From assembly GCA_934339135.1 (NCBI GenBank), contig CAKRHP010000019.1, forward strand, positions 1-53,493: DNA of 53,493 bases. Direction: 5' to 3'. The stretch comes from an uncultured Lachnospiraceae bacterium (GTDB lineage: Bacteria; Bacillota; Clostridia; Lachnospirales; Lachnospiraceae). The translations under genes and the position numbers were made by a program. The notes under the pieces were generated by a model. It worked only from the letters and a program-made list of their open reading frames with translations, did no database searches and was not told the origin of the DNA. Below, piece by piece: positions 26,301-33,923 of this stretch (the first letter of the stretch is position 1; each line of letters opens with the position of its first letter).

Positions 26301-27992
26301 CTCCTCCAGAAGGTTTCCGTCCTCTCCAATATAAACGCTGGTGGAGGTTACGATCTCCTCACGGATCGCATCGATCGGAGGATTTGTTACTTGTGCAAAC
26401 ATCTGCTTAAAGTAATTAAACAAAGGCTGTACCTTGCGGGAAAGCATTGGAAGCGGTGTATCGGTACCCATGGATGCGATCGGCTCACTTCCGTTCTGTG
26501 CCATTGGCAGAATGGATGTCTTATATTCTTCGAAAGTATAACCAAATGCCTTCTGCATTCTGGCTCTTTCCTCATCGGTATACTCCGGTACCTTGTGATT
26601 TGGAATGTGAAGCTCCGCCAGTGTGACAAGATTGCTGTTGAGCCACTCACCATATGGCTGGCGGGATGCATATTTCTCTTTCAGATCGGCATCATCGATC
26701 AGCTCTCCCTTCACGGTATCTACCAGAAGCATACGACCCGGTCTTAAACGGTCCTTCTTCACGATCTTCTCCGGTGGAAGCTCAAATACACCCACCTCAG
26801 AGGAAAGGATCAACTGATCATCCGTCGTGATATAATAACGGGAAGGTCTCAGACCGTTACGGTCAAGGACAGCTCCCATGTAATCACCATCGGAGAACAG
26901 AATGGATGCAGGACCATCCCATGGCTCCATCATGGTTGCATAATACTGATAGAAGTCTCTCTTCTTCTGGCTGATGCTCATATCATTTTCCCAAGGCTCC
27001 GGAATCGTGATCATCACCGCCAGAGGCAGCTCCATACCACTCATTACAAGAAATTCCAATGTGTTATCAAGACGTGCGGAGTCGGAACCGTTTGGATCAA
27101 CTACCGGCAGGATTTTGTGGAAATCACTGGACAGATACGGTGTCTCCATGGTCTCCTCACGGGCAAGCATCTTATCTGCATTACCGACGATGGTATTGAT
27201 CTCACCGTTGTGTACGATAAAACGGTTTGGATGAGCACGCATCCAGCTTGGGTTTGTGTTGGTACTGAATCTGGAATGTACGATGGCGATCGCAGATACA
27301 TAATCTTCATCCTGCAGATCCATAAAGAAGGAACGGAGCTGACCTACCAGAAACATTCCTTTATAAACGATGGTACGGCTGGAGCAGGAAACTACATAAG
27401 TATCCTCACTGCTCTGCTGCTCAAAGACACGGCGTGCCACATAGAGCTTCCGGTCAAAATCGAGACCCTTCTCCACATCATCCGGTCTCTTGACAAATCC
27501 CTGTACGATGTACGGCATGCACTCCAGTGCCTTGTGTCCCAGAATATCCGGCTTGATCGGTACTTCTCTCCATCCAAGGAATTTCATGCCCTCCTTCTCG
27601 ATGATGACCTCAAACATACGCTTCGCCTGATTGCGCTTCAACTCATCCTGCGGCAGGAAGAACATGCCCACACCATAATCGCGTTCCCCGCCAATCTCAA
27701 TCCCAAGGGACTCCGTCTCTTTCTTAAAAAACCGGTGCGAAATCTGAAGCATGATACCTACTCCATCACCGGTCTTACCTTCTGCATCCTTACCGGCACG
27801 ATGTTCCAGTTTTTCCACAATCTCCAGTGCCCCGGATACTGTGTCATGGGTTTTGTTACCCTTGATGTTGACGATGGCACCAATACCACAGTTGTCGTGC
27901 TCAAAATGCGGATCATATAAGCCCTTTGACTCATGATCAATACAATTTGAAGACTGCACTGCACTCTTATTCATTGCTTCCTGATTAATCAT
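23397..27992 (-). CDS. gltB: glutamate synthase large subunit
   Basis: GltB transfers the amide of glutamine to 2-oxoglutarate, closing the GS/GOGAT cycle with GlnN. The 1531 residues comprise a class II amidotransferase domain with nucleophile Cys35 (DNCGIGAIV, exposed after propeptide removal), a central domain, the FMN barrel with GEGGHLPGGKV and GYDGGTGAAPKSS, the 3Fe-4S cysteines CVMMRVCNLDTCPVG, and the C-terminal beta-helix. ATG 27992 has GGAGG 8 bases upstream; the frame opens at TTG 28007. The leader contains two terminator hairpins and the ANTAR-type hexaloop, so expression is likely controlled by antitermination. Confidence 0.97.
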   Translation of the reverse strand: MINQEAMNKSAVQSSNCIDHESKGLYDPHFEHDNCGIGAIVNIKGNKTHDTVSGALEIVEKLEHRAGKDAEGKTGDGVGIMLQISHRFFKKETESLGIEIGGERDYGVGMFFLPQDELKRNQAKRMFEVIIEKEGMKFLGWREVPIKPDILGHKALECMPYIVQGFVKRPDDVEKGLDFDRKLYVARRVFEQQSSEDTYVVSCSSRTIVYKGMFLVGQLRSFFMDLQDEDYVSAIAIVHSRFSTNTNPSWMRAHPNRFIVHNGEINTIVGNADKMLAREETMETPYLSSDFHKILPVVDPNGSDSARLDNTLEFLVMSGMELPLAVMITIPEPWENDMSISQKKRDFYQYYATMMEPWDGPASILFSDGDYMGAVLDRNGLRPSRYYITTDDQLILSSEVGVFELPPEKIVKKDRLRPGRMLLVDTVKGELIDDADLKEKYASRQPYGEWLNSNLVTLAELHIPNHKVPEYTDEERARMQKAFGYTFEEYKTSILPMAQNGSEPIASMGTDTPLPMLSRKVQPLFNYFKQMFAQVTNPPIDAIREEIVTSTSVYIGEDGNLLEEKGENCKVLKIHNPILNDTDLLKIKNMNKDGFKCEVLPITFYKNTSLKKALDHLCLEADRAHKEGCNILILSDRDVDEFHMPIPSLLAVSTLQQHLVTTKRRTSMSVILETAEPREVHHFATLLGYGASAVNPYLAHETIRELINNGMLDKDYYAAVSDYDNAVLHGIVKIASKMGISTIQSYQGSKIFEAIGISQEVIETYFPDTVSRVGGVTLEDIEQQIDEQHSRAFDPLDLTVDLNLENRGQHKERGHQEEHLYNPETIHLLQQAAWTGNYELFKQYSKCIDEKEKQVTLRSLLDFKYPKKGIPLEEVESVEEIVQRFKTGAMSYGSISQEAHETLAIAMNHLHGKSNSGEGGESLERLETAGSAVDRCSAIKQVASGRFGVTSRYLVSAKEIQIKMAQGAKPGEGGHLPGGKVYPWVAKTRHSTPGVSLISPPPHHDIYSIEDLAQLIYDLKNSNKDARISVKLVSEAGVGTVAAGVAKAGAAVILISGYDGGTGAAPKSSIYNAGLPWELGLAETHQTLIMNGLRSRVRIETDGKLMTGRDVAIAAMLGAEEFGFATAPLITMGCVMMRVCNLDTCPVGVATQNPELRKRFRGKPEYVENFMKFIASELREYMAALGVRKLDDLIGRVDLLKRKELTGEAEEYAKRVDLSKILDPTFAGLRKDNKFNPKDKYDFELEKTIDEKVFLPKLKKSLETGEKARIEVKVDNINRTLGTILGSEVTKKFSDTLEEDTITVKCDGSGGQSFGAFIPKGLTLELEGDSNDYLGKGLSGGKIVVYPPKNSRFKAEENIIVGNVALYGATSGKAFINGIAGERFCVRNSGAYAVVEGVGDHGCEYMTGGRVVVLGPTGKNFAAGMSGGVAYVLDEDSNLYLKLNKELVSSEPITDKYDVLELKEMIEEHVAATGSKKGKMILDDFSEYLPKFKKIISYDYAHMLQLIAKMEEHGLSYEQAQIEAFYEHKNK

Positions 27993-28020
27993 TCCATGTT
28001 CCTCCAATCAATTATTGTAA

Positions 28021-28112
28021 AAAAGGCAAAACCAGCGTTTTGCCCTCCAAGAATTGCTTCGCAATTCTTGTTGGCTTTGCTCTACGTTACGAGCATTTTC
28101 CTATACACCAAA
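28021..28112 (-). promoter_or_regulatory. gltB leader, second part: hairpins and promoter-distal terminator
   Basis: Reading on the minus strand: TGCTC/GAGCA hairpin, CAAGAATTGC/GCAATTCTTG hairpin with a three-base loop, and GGCAAAAC-gctg-GTTTTGCC followed by six T, ending about 20 bases before the ribosome binding site. The last is a second intrinsic terminator inside the gltB leader. Confidence 0.75.
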
Positions 28113-28117
28113 AAAAG

Positions 28118-28159
28118 AAAAAGGGGTCAACAAGTAAAACCTGTCGAACCCCTTTGTTC
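28118..28159 (-). promoter_or_regulatory. gltB leader attenuator: hexaloop hairpin overlapping a terminator
   Basis: On the minus strand GAAC (28159-28156), loop AAAGGG, GTTC (28149-28146). The loop and 3' arm are also the left arm of a terminator, AAAGGGGT paired with ACCCCTTT (28118-28127) plus inner ACA/TGT, followed by a T-rich run. The design is the same as in the glnN leader. Confidence 0.72.
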
Positions 28160-28173
28160 TTCAAATTGAAATT

Positions 28174-28202
28174 ATTATAATATAGATTCTCAATAATTGC
28201 AA
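28174..28202 (-). promoter_or_regulatory. promoter of gltBD
   Basis: Minus-strand TTGCAA (28197-28202), exactly 17 bp, TATAAT (28174-28179). Transcription would start near 28167, only about eight bases before the GAAC arm of the leader hairpin. Confidence 0.8.
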
Positions 28203-28468
28203 CACTTTTTTAAGTTTTATCGATAATTTCTTTTCAAAATATAGCTTTTCTCGTTTTTGATTTATTTTTTTCTGTTTGTGTTATTTTCTCATCTGGAAGA
28301 AATGATGTTTACTTAAAAATATACAGTGAAGCATTTTTTCCAGGCCGCTTTTTCTTGCGAAATCCCCTGTTTCATGATAAACTTAACAACATTATAACAC
28401 CACGAAATCACCTGCTCATGTACTACCGATACAGGCCTGTGGGTTACAGTTTTTAGAAAGGCATGGTA
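28203..28468 (+). promoter_or_regulatory. xpt upstream region with probable promoter
   Basis: TTTCAT (28370-28375), 17 bp, TATAAC (28393-28398) may drive xpt. I looked for a guanine/xanthine-type purine riboswitch in the 60-base leader and did not find its conserved core; only a small CTGT/ACAG hairpin lies before the start. The rest is AT-rich without visible features. Confidence 0.4.
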
Positions 28469-29056
28469 ATGATTATGAATTTTTTAGAAGAACGTATTAT
28501 GAGGGACGGCATTGTAAAGGAAGGAAATGTCCTAAAGGTTGACAGTTTCCTCAATCACCAGATGGACATTGCACTCTTTGATGAGATGGGTGCCGAATGG
28601 AAACGCCGCTTTGCAGACAAGCCCATCAATAAGATCCTGACTATCGAGGCCTCCGGTATCGGTATCGCCTGTGTGGCTGCCAGACACTTTGATGTGCCGG
28701 TTGTCTTTGCGAAGAAATCCAAAAGCATTAATATAGAAGGAGATATGTACGTTGCCGAGGTAGAATCCTTCACCCACAAGTGCAAAAATCAGGTCATTGT
28801 TTCCAAAAAGTTCTTAAGTCCGGAGGACCATGTGCTGATCATTGATGACTTCCTTGCAAACGGCTGCGCCCTGCAGGGTCTGATCTCCATTATCACAGAA
28901 GCCGGTGCCACAGTAGAGGGAATCGGCATTGCAGTCGAGAAGGGCTTTCAGGTGGGTGGCCGCCTGATCCGCAATCTTGGGTTCCAGCTGGAGTCCCTCG
29001 CTATTGTAGATGCCATGGACGCTTCTACCGGTGAGATCACATTCCGTGAGCAGTAA
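28469..29056 (+). CDS. xpt: xanthine phosphoribosyltransferase
   Basis: It converts xanthine and PRPP to XMP in purine salvage. The 195 residues include the PRPP-binding loop [14 protein letters not shown] near 121 and the family-typical [27 protein letters not shown]. Three in-frame ATGs lie close together (28463, 28469, 28475); 28469 has AAAGG 7 bases upstream. It is followed after 40 bases by a xanthine permease gene, giving an uptake-and-salvage operon. Confidence 0.94.
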   Translation: MIMNFLEERIMRDGIVKEGNVLKVDSFLNHQMDIALFDEMGAEWKRRFADKPINKILTIEASGIGIACVAARHFDVPVVFAKKSKSINIEGDMYVAEVESFTHKCKNQVIVSKKFLSPEDHVLIIDDFLANGCALQGLISIITEAGATVEGIGIAVEKGFQVGGRLIRNLGFQLESLAIVDAMDASTGEITFREQ

Positions 29057-29096
29057 TTCATATTTACAAAACGAAAAAGGAAAGGATTTACCAATC

Positions 29097-30440
29097 ATGA
29101 GTAACAAAAGTAACAGTTCCGTTAGCAACATCTATCAATTAGAAGGGCGGGTGCCGGTATCCCGTGCGATCCCGTTCGGTCTGCAGCATATTCTTGCCAT
29201 GTTTGTGGCAAATATTTCTCCGATCATTATTGTCGCCGGAGCCTCCGGTGTGTCCGGCAGGCAGCTTGCCATGCTGATCCAGAGTGCGATGTTGATCGCA
29301 GGGATCGGCACCCTGATCCAGCTCTTCCCTCTTTGGAAGATCGGCTCCGGTCTTCCTATTGTCATGGGCATCAGCTTTACCTTCGTATCCATTATGTGTT
29401 ATATCGGTGCCAACTATGGCTATGGCACCATCATGGGTGCCGTGCTGATCGGAGGGCTGATCGAGGGCTGTCTCGGTCTTTTTGCAAAATACTGGATGAA
29501 GATCATCTCTCCGATCGTATCCGCCAGCGTCGTAACAGCCATCGGCTTTTCTCTTCTGTCGGTAGGCTCCACCTCCTTTGGCGGTGGCAGCGGCAGCGAA
29601 AACTTTGGCTCCGTAGAGAATTGGATCCTTGGCACCATCACACTGCTTTGTTGTATTTTATTTAATATTTTTGCGAAATCCTACTGGAAACAGTTATCCG
29701 TTCTCTTTGGACTGGTGGTTGGTTATCTTGTTGCCATCCCAATGGGACTGGTGGACTTTTCCTCTCTGGCAGGCACCGGCGTGATCGCTCTGCCACATCT
29801 GATGCCGTTTAAAATGGAATTTCATTTAAATGCCATTATCTCAGTTGCGCTGATTTTCTTAGTATCTGCCACTGAGACCATTGGTGATACCCAGGCGCTT
29901 GCCAACTCCGGCCTGAACCGCAGTGCCACCACAAAGGAAATCTCCGGTTCTCTTGCCTGTGACGGCTTTATCAGCTCCCTCTCCTCCCTGTTTGGATGTA
30001 TGCCGATCACATCCTTCAGTCAGAATGTGGGTCTGGTAGCTATGACAAAGGTAGTCAACCGCTTTACGATCGCTACCGGAGCTCTGATCATGATCCTTGC
30101 CGGTATCTTCCCGATCTTTGGTGCGGTCCTTGCCACTCTGCCGGACGCCGTACTGGGTGGATGTACCATTATGATGTTTGGTACTATTGTGGTCAGCGGT
30201 CTGCAGATGATCGGAAAATGCGGGTATTCCCAGAGAAATATCACCATCGTGGCTCTCTCCTTAAGTATCGGCATCGGCTTTACCCAGGTGCCGGAGCTGT
30301 TCTCTGTGTTCCCAAAGATCATCGAAACAGTCTTTGCCGAGAACTGTGTGGCTGTGGTATTTCTGGTGGCTGTGATCCTGAATCTGATCCTGCCGCAGAA
30401 TATGGAGGCATTTGAGGAAACAAAGGAAACAACAGAGTAA
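29097..30440 (+). CDS. pbuX: xanthine permease, NCS2 family
   Basis: The 447-residue membrane protein of the nucleobase:cation symporter-2 family has about 12-14 hydrophobic segments, FGLQHILAMFVANISPIIIV at the start and the family motif region SATETIGDTQA near 259. Pairing with xpt points to xanthine as substrate; uracil or uric acid members are similar. ATG 29097 has AAAGGA about 10 bases upstream; a longer open frame from 29010 overlaps xpt and is unlikely. Confidence 0.92.
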   Translation: MSNKSNSSVSNIYQLEGRVPVSRAIPFGLQHILAMFVANISPIIIVAGASGVSGRQLAMLIQSAMLIAGIGTLIQLFPLWKIGSGLPIVMGISFTFVSIMCYIGANYGYGTIMGAVLIGGLIEGCLGLFAKYWMKIISPIVSASVVTAIGFSLLSVGSTSFGGGSGSENFGSVENWILGTITLLCCILFNIFAKSYWKQLSVLFGLVVGYLVAIPMGLVDFSSLAGTGVIALPHLMPFKMEFHLNAIISVALIFLVSATETIGDTQALANSGLNRSATTKEISGSLACDGFISSLSSLFGCMPITSFSQNVGLVAMTKVVNRFTIATGALIMILAGIFPIFGAVLATLPDAVLGGCTIMMFGTIVVSGLQMIGKCGYSQRNITIVALSLSIGIGFTQVPELFSVFPKIIETVFAENCVAVVFLVAVILNLILPQNMEAFEETKETTE

Positions 30441-30488
30441 TACATATTATTACTGAAACAGGCGCGATAAGATAAATAATAACAAAAC

Positions 30489-30541
30489 AAGGACAGTCTT
30501 ATGGCATAGATTTTTCTATTGCCACAGGGTCTGTCCTTTTC
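30489..30541 (+). terminator. xpt-pbuX terminator
   Basis: AAGGACAG (30489-30496) and CTGTCCTT (30531-30538) with inner TGGCA/TGCCA, followed by T-rich sequence. Confidence 0.85.
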
Positions 30542-30548
30542 CTTTACC

Positions 30549-30589
30549 AAAACAGGGAAGTGTCTGCCTTCCGGCAATCCACTTCCCTG
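30549..30589 (-). terminator. rpsU terminator
   Basis: CAGGGAAGTG (30553-30562) and CACTTCCCTG (30580-30589) with inner GCC/GGC; TTTTGG follows on the minus strand. It lies 40 bases after the rpsU stop. Confidence 0.8.
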
Positions 30590-30629
30590 ATAAGGTTTAA
30601 CTCTTTTTCATTGTGATTTCGTAAACAAA

Positions 30630-30803
30630 TTAGTATTTGCGCTTACGAGCTGCCTCAGACTTCTTCTTACGACGAACACTAGGCTTCTCATAATGCTCTC
30701 TCTTACGAATCTCCTGCTGAATACCTGCCTTTGCGCAGTTTCTCTTGAAACGGCGTAAAGCGTTATCCAATGTCTCATTCTCTTTTACGATTACATTTGA
30801 CAT
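30630..30803 (-). CDS. rpsU: 30S ribosomal protein S21
   Basis: This 57-residue basic ribosomal protein is involved in 16S rRNA 3'-end interactions during initiation. [20 protein letters not shown] and the Lys/Arg-rich tail [16 protein letters not shown] are diagnostic. ATG 30803 is chosen by family length; the open frame upstream to 30929 has no homology. It stands alone as a monocistronic unit with its own terminator. Confidence 0.97.
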   Translation of the reverse strand: MSNVIVKENETLDNALRRFKRNCAKAGIQQEIRKREHYEKPSVRRKKKSEAARKRKY

Positions 30804-31041
30804 AGTCTCACACCTAACCTCCCTCCAGTTGTAAATTTGCGCGGCTGCTGTGCCTTCAGCTGCTTTTTGATCCAATACACAACTGTATGGGTATTTTTGA
30901 ACGATAGGATATCTCCCATCAACGCACAAGATAGATTATAACACATTTTTCCATTTCGTCAACTACTTTTTGAAATATTTCCGTAGTTTTCAAGGTTATT
31001 CTGTCATTTTGCCAATTTAACGGAAAATGCGCTGTTTATCA

Positions 31042-33696
31042 CTATTTCAGCTGGCCTTCCAGAACTTCCTTTACCTTGGCAATGGCATTGTCAATACCGG
31101 CCGGATTCTTACCACCTGCCTGTGCCATGTTTGGACGTCCACCGCCACCGCCACCAACTTCGGAAGCAATGGCTTTGATCAGATTACCGGCATGTGCTCC
31201 GTGCTTCATGGCATCATCCGTAGCCATTGCAAGCAGAGATACCTTTCCGCTGACAGCAGATGCCAGTACAACAACACCCTCACCGATCTTTTCCTTCATC
31301 TGGTCACCCAGAGTACGAAGACCGTTCATGTCAACCTCCGGTACGCTCATAGCCAGTACCTTCACACCTGCGATTTCCTGGATCTGGCTGTCTACATCAC
31401 CGGCTGCCTCATTGGCAAGTTTTGTCTTAAGCTTCTCATTCTCTGACTGGAGTGCCTTGATCTCCTCCTGCATGGACTGGATCTTCTTTTCCAGCTTCTC
31501 CGGCTCTGCCTTTGCTGCCTTGGCTGCTGCATTCAGCTCCTTCTCAATATTGTCATAATACTTCATAAGTCCTGTAGATGTCAGTGCCTCAATACGGCGG
31601 ACACCTGCTGCAACGCCACTCTCAGAAATAATCTTAAAGGATGCGATCACACTGGTGTTGGCTACGTGGGTACCACCGCAAAGCTCGGTACTGAAATCTC
31701 CCATCTTAACGACACGAACCTTATCCCCGTACTTCTCACCAAAGAGTGCCATCGCTCCTGTCTTCTTTGCTTCCTCCAGAGTCATCTCCTCTGTCACAAC
31801 ATCCAGACTGGCAGAAATCTGGTCATTAACGATCTCCTCAACCTTTGCGATCTCCTCCGGTGTCATTGCGGAGAAATGAGAGAAGTCAAAACGAAGTCTC
31901 TCTGCATCTACATAAGATCCCTTCTGCTCGACATGATTGCCAAGTACCTGACGAAGTGCCGTCTGCAGAAGATGGGTTGCACTGTGGTTCTTGCCGGTAT
32001 CCAGGCGGTTTCTTGGACATACCTTTAATGTAGCGGTATCACCTTTTTTGATCATGCCCTTTGTGACCTTACCGATATGACCGATCTTGCCACCCTGTAA
32101 ATGAACCGTATCCTCTACAACAAACTCGCTGTCTCCCACAAGGATCGTTCCAATATCTGCTTTCTGACCACCCATAGTTGCATAGAACGGAGTCTCCTCT
32201 ACGATCACCGTACCGGTCTGTCCGTCTGTGAGTGCATCTACAAGCTCTGTCTCTGTGGTAAGCACCGTGATCTTTGAGTCATGCTCCAGATCATGATATC
32301 CTACAAACTTGGAAGTGATTGCCGGATCGATCTGCTGATAAACCGTCTCCTCTGCTCCCATGTAGTTTGTCTCTTTTCTCGCCTTACGTGCCTTGTCCTT
32401 CTGCTCCTCCATGAACTTCTTAAAACCTTCCTCATCCACGGTACAGCCCTTCTCCTCCAGGATCTCTGTGGTGATATCCAGAGGGAATCCATAGGTATCA
32501 TAAAGCTTGAATGCATCGGCACCGGAAAGCTCCTTCTGACCCTTGGCAGCCATAGCCTCCTGCATCTCATTTAAGATAGCAAGACCCTGATCGATGGTCT
32601 TGTTGAACTGCTCTTCTTCTTTATTTAATACATTTAAGATAAATTCTTTCTTTTCTTCCAACTCCGGATAACCATCCTTGGACTCGCTGATCACTGTCTT
32701 GGACAGCTCTGCAAGAAATGCTCCGTCAATGCCGAGCTTTCTGCCATGACGTGCTGCACGGCGGATCAGGCGGCGGAGTACATAGCCGCGTCCCTCGTTG
32801 CTTGGCATAACGCCGTCAGAGATCAGGAATGTAGAGGAACGGATATGATCCGTGATCAAACGGATGGATACATCCTTCTCTTCATCTAACTGATACTGTG
32901 TATGAGCCATATCACAGATACGGTCACGGATGGCTTTCATGGTATCAATATCAAAAACGGAATCCACATCCTGTACTACAACAGCCAGACGCTCCAAACC
33001 CATTCCGGTATCAATGTTTTTATTCTGAAGTTCCTCATAACCGCCGTGACCGTCGCCGTTAAACTGTGTAAATACGTTGTTCCATACCTCCATGAAACGA
33101 TCACAGTCACAGCCCACCTTACAATCCGGTTTGCCACAGCCGTACTTCTCTCCTCTGTCATAGTATATCTCAGAGCAAGGACCGCAAGGACCTGCACCAT
33201 GCTCCCAGAAGTTATCACATTCGCCGTTCTCATCACGGTAAAATCTGGTGATCTTCTCTCCCGGCACGCCGATCTCCTTTGTCCAGATATCGTATGCCTC
33301 CTCGTCCTCTCCGTAGATGGACGGATATAATCTCTCCGGCTCCATGCCAATGACCTTGGTCAGAAACTCCCATGACCATGCGATCGCCTCATGCTTGAAA
33401 TAATCTCCGAAGGAGAAGTTACCAAGCATCTCAAAAAATGTCAGATGACGTGCTGTCTTGCCGACATTCTCAATATCTCCTGTACGGACGCACTTCTGAC
33501 AGGTTGTCACTCTGCGCTTTGGCGGAATCTCCTGTCCTGTAAAATACGGCTTCAATGGTGCCATACCCGCATTGATCAGCAAAAGGCTGTTATCATTGTG
33601 GGGAACCAGTGAAAAGCTCTTCATCGCCAAATGATCCTTGCTTTCAAAAAACTGTAAATACATTCTTCGAAGCTCATTCACTCCATACTTTTGCAT
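31042..33696 (-). CDS. alaS: alanyl-tRNA synthetase
   Basis: It charges tRNA-Ala. The 884-residue length is typical. The class II catalytic core starts at MQKYGVNELRRMYLQFFESKDHL; the editing domain has HSATHLLQ and CGGTH metal-binding motifs; a coiled segment (about 740-790) leads to the C-Ala domain with VGGGGGGRPNMAQAGG. ATG 33696 has GGAGG 6 bases upstream; the frame runs back to 33849 without homology. No T-box consensus was seen in the leader. Confidence 0.97.
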   Translation of the reverse strand: MQKYGVNELRRMYLQFFESKDHLAMKSFSLVPHNDNSLLLINAGMAPLKPYFTGQEIPPKRRVTTCQKCVRTGDIENVGKTARHLTFFEMLGNFSFGDYFKHEAIAWSWEFLTKVIGMEPERLYPSIYGEDEEAYDIWTKEIGVPGEKITRFYRDENGECDNFWEHGAGPCGPCSEIYYDRGEKYGCGKPDCKVGCDCDRFMEVWNNVFTQFNGDGHGGYEELQNKNIDTGMGLERLAVVVQDVDSVFDIDTMKAIRDRICDMAHTQYQLDEEKDVSIRLITDHIRSSTFLISDGVMPSNEGRGYVLRRLIRRAARHGRKLGIDGAFLAELSKTVISESKDGYPELEEKKEFILNVLNKEEEQFNKTIDQGLAILNEMQEAMAAKGQKELSGADAFKLYDTYGFPLDITTEILEEKGCTVDEEGFKKFMEEQKDKARKARKETNYMGAEETVYQQIDPAITSKFVGYHDLEHDSKITVLTTETELVDALTDGQTGTVIVEETPFYATMGGQKADIGTILVGDSEFVVEDTVHLQGGKIGHIGKVTKGMIKKGDTATLKVCPRNRLDTGKNHSATHLLQTALRQVLGNHVEQKGSYVDAERLRFDFSHFSAMTPEEIAKVEEIVNDQISASLDVVTEEMTLEEAKKTGAMALFGEKYGDKVRVVKMGDFSTELCGGTHVANTSVIASFKIISESGVAAGVRRIEALTSTGLMKYYDNIEKELNAAAKAAKAEPEKLEKKIQSMQEEIKALQSENEKLKTKLANEAAGDVDSQIQEIAGVKVLAMSVPEVDMNGLRTLGDQMKEKIGEGVVVLASAVSGKVSLLAMATDDAMKHGAHAGNLIKAIASEVGGGGGGRPNMAQAGGKNPAGIDNAIAKVKEVLEGQLK

Positions 33697-33798
33697 CTTT
33701 ATCCTCCATTCTGCACATTTCCATGTGCATCCACAAATTGTATGACCGGCTGTCCCAAATCTCATGCCGGCATTGTTTTTTCTTATTCTCAACAAAGA

Positions 33799-33833
33799 AA
33801 AAACCCCTAATTTATAATTATAAATTAAGGGTT
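33799..33833 (-). terminator. terminator of the Na/Pi cotransporter gene
   Basis: ACCCTTAATTTATAA pairs with TTATAAATTAGGGGT (one G-U) and is followed on the minus strand by six T. It separates the transporter from alaS. Confidence 0.85.
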
Positions 33834-33923
33834 TGTATCTGTCAATCATTGTTTCCTGTATCGTAAAGATTATCTTTCCATCAATCCGGCATCTGAAACA
33901 CCGGACATTTCAAATCTCTTTTA

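Noticed and set aside
28399..28468. Possible purine riboswitch before xpt
   Set aside because: A CTACC string near 28423 recalls the guanine riboswitch core, but the other conserved pieces (TATAAT, ATATGG and the P3 loop) are missing and there is no terminator.
33697..33798. Possible T-box leader of alaS
   Set aside because: The region is too short and lacks the GGGTGGNACC antiterminator sequence and a terminator; only a CCGGC/GCCGG pairing is seen.
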